10,236 bases of DNA from Clostridia bacterium (GTDB lineage Bacteria; Bacillota; Clostridia; Lutisporales; Lutisporaceae), in the NCBI GenBank assembly GCA_029256365.1, contig JAQSYB010000038.1:1-10236 (forward strand), in the 5' to 3' direction. Below the pieces are notes generated by a model. The model ran no database searches. It was not told the origin of the DNA and saw nothing but the letters and a program-made list of their open reading frames with translations. Of this stretch, positions 7,050-10,236 are shown piece after piece. How positions within the stretch are numbered: the stretch's first letter is position 1; each line of letters opens with the position of its first letter. A program made the translations under genes and the position numbers.

Positions 7050-7357
7050 GAGACAGAAAATTAAACGAATCTATGCCTCTTGATGTGAATTGGAAAAAAA
7101 TCACCCCTGGCGGCGCAATATTTGATGCTGGCAACGCAGAGGATTTCAGAACAGGTGACTGGAGAGCAATGAAACCAGTATGGATTGTAGAAAAATGTAC
7201 CCAATGCATGCTGTGTCCTCCAACCTGTCCGGATTCGTCGATACCTGTAAAAGATAAAAAGAGATTGGATTTTGATTATGATCATTGCAAAGGCTGCGGA
7301 GTATGCGTAAGAGTATGCCCCTTTGATGCAATAGACTTTGTGAGGGAGGAGGAGTAA
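7046..7357 (+). CDS. porD: Pyruvate:ferredoxin oxidoreductase, delta (2[4Fe-4S] ferredoxin) subunit
   Basis: A 103-residue ferredoxin-like subunit that carries electrons from the thiamine site to external ferredoxin. The N-terminal half (TPGGAIFDAGNAEDFRTGDWRAMKPVW, 20-46) is typical of the delta subunit rather than of free ferredoxins. It is followed by two classical cluster motifs: CTQCMLCPPTC (Cys51, 54, 57, with Cys61 serving the second cluster) and CKGCGVCVRVC (Cys81, 84, 87, 91). All eight ligands are present. It overlaps the gamma gene by four bases; GGAGG at 7031-7035 precedes its ATG. The alpha gene starts two bases after its stop, with the alpha ribosome binding site inside its final GAG-rich codons. 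Confidence 0.94.
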   Translation: MRDRKLNESMPLDVNWKKITPGGAIFDAGNAEDFRTGDWRAMKPVWIVEKCTQCMLCPPTCPDSSIPVKDKKRLDFDYDHCKGCGVCVRVCPFDAIDFVREEE

Positions 7358-7359
7358 AC

Positions 7360-8541
7360 ATGGCAATAAGAGAAAGATTATCCGGCAATGAAGCAATAGC
7401 AGTTGCCATGAAACAAATAAATCCTGATGTAGTTGCTGCTTTCCCCATAACTCCATCAACAGAAATACCACAGTATTTTTCTCAATTCGTATCAAATGGT
7501 GCAGTACAAACCGAATTTGTGCCTGTTGAATCAGAGCATAGTGCAATGTCTGCATGTATTGGTGCACAAGCGGCAGGCGGAAGAACTATGACCGCAACAT
7601 CGGCCAATGGACTTGCGCTTATGTGGGAAATGCTTTATATCGCTTCTTCATCAAGACTTCCTGTGACCTTGGCATGTGTAAACAGGGCACTATCAGGACC
7701 ATTAAATATACACAACGACCATAGTGACTCAATGGGAGCCAGAGACTCAGGCTGGATACAATTATATAGTGAAAACAATCAGGAAGCATACGATAACTTT
7801 ATACAGGCAGTAAGAATCGGAGAACATAAGGATGTTGTACTACCTGTAATGGTATGTCAAGACGGTTTTATAACTAGCCATGCTGTTGAGAATCTAGATT
7901 TGCTTGAAGATGAAAAGGTAAAAGCTTTTGTTGGTGAATATAATCCAGAGCATTATCTGTTAAATACGAAAGAACAAATCGCTGTAGGACCCTTGGATTT
8001 GCCAAATTATTTCTTTGAGCATAGAAGACAACAAGCACAAGCTATGATGAATGCCAAGCAGGTTATATTGGATGTGGCCAAGGAATTTGAAAAAGTAACA
8101 GGTAGAAAATATGACTTATTTGAAGAATATAAGCTGAGTGATGCAGAAATTGCAATTGTTATAATCAACTCAACAGCTGGAACTGCAAAGACTGTGGTGG
8201 ATGAACTGAGAGAAAAGGGTATCAAAGCAGGCTTGCTTAAAATTAGAGTATTTAGACCATTCCCACAAGAAGAAATGGTAGCAGCTCTTAAGCATGTTAA
8301 AGCATTGGCTGTTATGGACAAAGCAGAAGCCTTCTCAGGAGTAGGCGGCCCACTTTTTGCAGATGTAAAGGCAGCTCTATATGGAGTGGCAGACGGCATC
8401 AAGGTAATCAACTATATCTATGGCCTAGGTGGTAGAGACGTAAAGGCAGATAATATTGAGCTTGTTTACAATGAACTTCAAAATATAGTTAAGACCGGTC
8501 AAATCGGCGAGACCTATAGGTATGTAGGAGTAAGAGAATAG
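7360..8541 (+). CDS. porA: Pyruvate:ferredoxin oxidoreductase, alpha subunit
   Basis: A 393-residue alpha subunit, the usual length for the heterotetrameric enzyme. Domain I contains AAFPITPSTEIPQYF (26-40), with the Thr of the YPITP-type motif that touches the substrate carboxylate, and VPVESEHSAMSACIGAQAAGGRTMTATSANGLALM (54-88), whose Glu is expected to activate the thiamine pyrimidine ring. The run NRALSGPLNIHNDHSDSMGARDSGWIQLYSENNQEAYD (108-145) is of the kind seen in pyruvate-specific PorA proteins rather than in 2-oxoglutarate or branched-chain enzymes. The C-terminal domain (about 255-393) has the transketolase-C-like fold, including IRVFRPFPQEEM and GLGGRDV. It pairs with the beta subunit encoded 27 bases downstream. 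In many clostridia this reaction is done by a single fused chain of about 1,170 residues; here it is split. Confidence 0.93.
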   Translation: MAIRERLSGNEAIAVAMKQINPDVVAAFPITPSTEIPQYFSQFVSNGAVQTEFVPVESEHSAMSACIGAQAAGGRTMTATSANGLALMWEMLYIASSSRLPVTLACVNRALSGPLNIHNDHSDSMGARDSGWIQLYSENNQEAYDNFIQAVRIGEHKDVVLPVMVCQDGFITSHAVENLDLLEDEKVKAFVGEYNPEHYLLNTKEQIAVGPLDLPNYFFEHRRQQAQAMMNAKQVILDVAKEFEKVTGRKYDLFEEYKLSDAEIAIVIINSTAGTAKTVVDELREKGIKAGLLKIRVFRPFPQEEMVAALKHVKALAVMDKAEAFSGVGGPLFADVKAALYGVADGIKVINYIYGLGGRDVKADNIELVYNELQNIVKTGQIGETYRYVGVRE

Positions 8542-8568
8542 GAGGTGAAGGCTCTCAGGAGCTAAAAT

Positions 8569-9507
8569 ATGGCTTATAATTTAAAAGAAGTTATGGAAAA
8601 ACCTGAACGCTTAAGCGGTGGACATAGAATGTGTGCAGGCTGCGGTGCACCCCCGGCGGTAAGAGGTATTTTAAGAGCACTAAAGCCAGAGGATCATGCG
8701 GTAATTGGATCGGCAACAGGCTGCTTGGAAGTATCAACATTTATTTATCCATATACTGCATGGAAGGATTCGTTTATTCACACAGCTTTTGAAAATGCAG
8801 GAGCTACAGTAAGCGGTGCAGAAGCTGCGTACGTTGCGATGAAGAGAAAAGGAAAAATTGATGACACCTATAAATTCATAGCATTTGGTGGAGATGGCGG
8901 AACCTATGACATAGGTCTTCAATCATTATCTGGCGCTATGGAGAGAGGACATGACATGGTTTATGTATGCTATGACAATGAAGCTTATATGAATACAGGC
9001 ATACAGAGATCATCTAGTACTCCGAAGTATTCAGATACAACAACGAGTCCGCAAGGAAGTGTACTACCTGGTAAACAGCAGTATAAGAAAGATTTAACGG
9101 CTGTAATGGCAGCCCATAATATACCTTATGTAGCACAGACTACATTGACCTCAAACTTTAAAGATCTATATGAAAAGTCAGAAAAAGCAATATACAAAAA
9201 AGGCCCTGCTTTCTTGAATGTCCTTGCACCGTGTCCAAGAGGCTGGAGATATGAGACACCAGACCTGATGAATATATGCAAGCTGGCAATGGATACATGT
9301 ATTTGGCCTATATTTGAGGTTGAAGAAGGCGTTTGGAAGCTTAACTACAAGCCTAAGAAAAAGCTTCATGTTTCAGAGTATTTAGAACCTCAAGGAAGAT
9401 TTAAGCATCTTTTCAAAAAAGGCAATGAACATCTAATAGAAGAAATACAAAAAGATGTGGATAAAAAATGGGAAGATTTATTGAGAAAATGCGGAGAAAC
9501 GATTTAA
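8569..9507 (+). CDS. porB: Pyruvate:ferredoxin oxidoreductase, beta (thiamine diphosphate) subunit
   Basis: A 312-residue beta subunit that binds thiamine diphosphate and the proximal [4Fe-4S] cluster. Cluster ligands are visible as MCAGCGAP (Cys22, Cys25), GCLEV (Cys52) and APCPRGW (Cys222). The cofactor/Mg motif begins with GGDGGTYDIG (107-116) and ends with CYDNEAYMNTG (134-144), where Asn142 precedes the conserved TGIQRSSSTPK loop (143-153). All key residues are intact. The ATG is preceded by AGGAG at 8557-8561 with seven bases between. A second, stronger GGAGGTG sits right after the alpha stop (8541-8547), too far upstream to serve this start. It is the last gene of the operon, with a terminator eight bases after the stop. 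Confidence 0.94.
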   Translation: MAYNLKEVMEKPERLSGGHRMCAGCGAPPAVRGILRALKPEDHAVIGSATGCLEVSTFIYPYTAWKDSFIHTAFENAGATVSGAEAAYVAMKRKGKIDDTYKFIAFGGDGGTYDIGLQSLSGAMERGHDMVYVCYDNEAYMNTGIQRSSSTPKYSDTTTSPQGSVLPGKQQYKKDLTAVMAAHNIPYVAQTTLTSNFKDLYEKSEKAIYKKGPAFLNVLAPCPRGWRYETPDLMNICKLAMDTCIWPIFEVEEGVWKLNYKPKKKLHVSEYLEPQGRFKHLFKKGNEHLIEEIQKDVDKKWEDLLRKCGETI

Positions 9508-9514
9508 TTGCTTT

Positions 9515-9542
9515 AAAAGCCAGCTTTTTAGCTGGCTTTTTT
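9515..9542 (+). terminator. Rho-independent terminator of the oxidoreductase operon
   Basis: AAAAGCCAGC (9515-9524) pairs with GCTGGCTTTT (9531-9540) around a short T-rich loop; one more pair (T9525-A9530) closes a TTTT loop. The descending arm runs into a T-tract ending at 9542. Because of the A-tract on the other side it could also work in the opposite direction. Confidence 0.93.
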
Positions 9543-9628
9543 ATAATATTACAAATATATGTTTAAATAAATGATTTATGGTAAAAATAAATACAGCTAT
9601 GACAACAAAACATGAGAGGGTGAAATTC

Positions 9629-9958
9629 ATGAGAGATATAAAAGATTCCATGCATGTGAATAAGGATAGAATAATCATATCAAATCCAGAACAATACGAA
9701 AAAATTGAAATTAGAAACCTTACCTATGATGATGGGGAAGGATTGCAGGGTGGATATAATGGAAATGTTATTGTTGGATATAATAAGGATAGCAAGGATG
9801 TATTCTATCTGTCATTAAACAATATACAAGAAGAAGACTTAAATATTGTGTGCGACAAAGTTGAAGATATGTTTGGACAGGATGACAGACTGGTGAATCT
9901 TATGATCTACAATGGTGACAGCACAATATACAATCTGAATGAACGTGAAAATGATTAA
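9629..9958 (+). CDS. Small acidic protein of unknown function
   Basis: I do not recognise this protein. The frame is open from an ATG at 9578, but only the ATG at 9629 has a ribosome binding site (GAGAGGGTG at 9614-9622, six bases before it), so the product is most likely 109 residues, starting MRDIKDSMHVNKDRIIIS. It is hydrophilic and acidic, with no signal peptide, membrane segment, cysteine cluster or known catalytic motif. The pattern of short strands with glycine turns (LQGGYNGNVIVGYNKDSKDVFYLSLNNI, about residues 39-66) followed by a helix-like stretch (EEDLNIVCDKVEDMFG) suggests a small folded alpha/beta protein in the cytoplasm. It is separated from the oxidoreductase operon by a terminator, and no clear promoter or terminator of its own was seen. 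Confidence 0.7.
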   Translation: MRDIKDSMHVNKDRIIISNPEQYEKIEIRNLTYDDGEGLQGGYNGNVIVGYNKDSKDVFYLSLNNIQEEDLNIVCDKVEDMFGQDDRLVNLMIYNGDSTIYNLNEREND

Positions 9959-10006
9959 GACGTATATATAAGGAATAAATAATTTGCACTTTACATAAAA
10001 TTCATA

Positions 10007-10035
10007 TTTACATCATACCAAATCCGTGATATATT
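10007..10035 (+). promoter_or_regulatory. Upstream tandem promoter (P1), extended -10
   Basis: TTTACA (10007-10012) and TATATT (10030-10035) with a 17-bp spacer; the -10 is preceded by TGA (10027-10029), the extended -10 element. Each hexamer is one change from consensus. No open frame of useful size follows on the plus strand. Confidence 0.6.
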
Positions 10036-10118
10036 ATATAAGCGCCGAAACAAACGGCTGCAAACAACGATATTTTAAAGGGTTCTAAAGTAATTTAGAA
10101 AAGAATTTAAAATAGTGG

Positions 10119-10148
10119 TTGACATAATAGTAAATGGCATGATATACT
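10119..10148 (+). promoter_or_regulatory. Downstream tandem promoter (P2), extended -10
   Basis: A perfect TTGACA (10119-10124) and TATACT (10143-10148) with an 18-bp spacer, again with TGA directly before the -10 (10140-10142). An AT-rich stretch (10083-10115), able to act as an UP element, lies just upstream. With P1 it forms a tandem pair typical of rRNA and tRNA operons. Confidence 0.7.
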
Positions 10149-10236
10149 GGTCTTCCGGTCAAGCGACAAGCAAGCCGGAAACAAAACAGACAAGATGTTG
10201 AAGACATAACATGAAAAAATGATTAAAAAAATATGT
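10149..10236 (+). other. Non-coding leader, possibly of an rRNA operon
   Basis: Downstream of P2 there is no start codon with a ribosome binding site. TTCCGG (10153-10158) can pair with CCGGAA (10175-10180), and GTCT (10150-10153) with AGAC (10188-10191) is an alternative outer pairing. The part from 10197 (GTTGAAGACATAACATG and an A-rich tract) resembles in character the TTGAAAACTGAACA-type leader found before 16S rRNA in Firmicutes. The window ends before any rRNA sequence, so this is inference. The alternative is the long untranslated leader of a protein gene. Confidence 0.4.

Noticed and set aside
7061..7567. Long open frame on the minus strand across the delta and alpha subunit genes
   Set aside because: It lies opposite two fully conserved genes, has no ribosome binding site, and its translation is rich in Leu, His and Ser runs typical of antisense reading.
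9578..9628. Upstream ATG codons (9578, 9599) as start of the small unknown gene
   Set aside because: No ribosome binding site before either; the ATG at 9629 follows GAGAGGGTG with normal spacing.
1..10236. CRISPR array, insertion sequence, phage or toxin-antitoxin system
   Set aside because: No regularly spaced direct repeats, terminal inverted repeats flanking a transposase, phage genes, or paired small toxin/antitoxin frames were seen.

Overview
The window looks like chromosomal DNA from a low-GC, strictly anaerobic, Clostridia-like Firmicute. The basis is its AT-rich composition, strong GGAGG-type ribosome binding sites, sigma-A type promoters, TTG/GTG start codons, and a ferredoxin-dependent 2-oxoacid oxidoreductase beside a rubredoxin-domain protein. 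Genus or species cannot be named from the sequence alone. There is no CRISPR array, insertion sequence, phage gene or obvious integration scar; it reads as an ordinary housekeeping region.

Layout. Positions 1-1230 (minus strand) hold a two-gene operon: a MarR-family regulator followed, with a 4-bp ATGA overlap, by an NmrA-like NAD(P)-binding protein that runs off the left edge. Its promoter is a perfect TTGACA-17-TATAAT with an inverted repeat over the predicted start of transcription. A divergent promoter shares its -35 region and drives a small rubredoxin-cupin fusion protein (1374-1844), which ends in a clear terminator. Next come recQ (2090-3895) and an orphan methyl-accepting chemotaxis protein with a Cache sensor domain (4062-6266), also followed by a strong terminator.

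Positions 6471-9507 form a compact four-gene operon in the order gamma-delta-alpha-beta, encoding a heterotetrameric pyruvate (2-oxoacid):ferredoxin oxidoreductase, closed by a terminator. After it lies one small gene of unknown function (9629-9958).

The right end (9959-10236) carries no convincing gene. It has two tandem extended -10 promoters about 112 bp apart and a leader-like sequence, which suggests that a stable-RNA (probably rRNA) operon begins just beyond the window.

How the genes work together. The oxidoreductase subunits are one enzyme: alpha and beta bind pyruvate and thiamine diphosphate, delta carries two [4Fe-4S] clusters, and gamma completes the catalytic core; the product electrons go to ferredoxin. 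The MarR/NmrA/rubredoxin-cupin group is plausibly a small redox- or chemical-stress module, but that is inference from family and promoter arrangement. The other genes appear to be independent units. No previously undescribed multi-gene system was found; the most informative non-coding signals are the shared divergent promoter/operator at 1256-1324 and the tandem promoters at the right edge.
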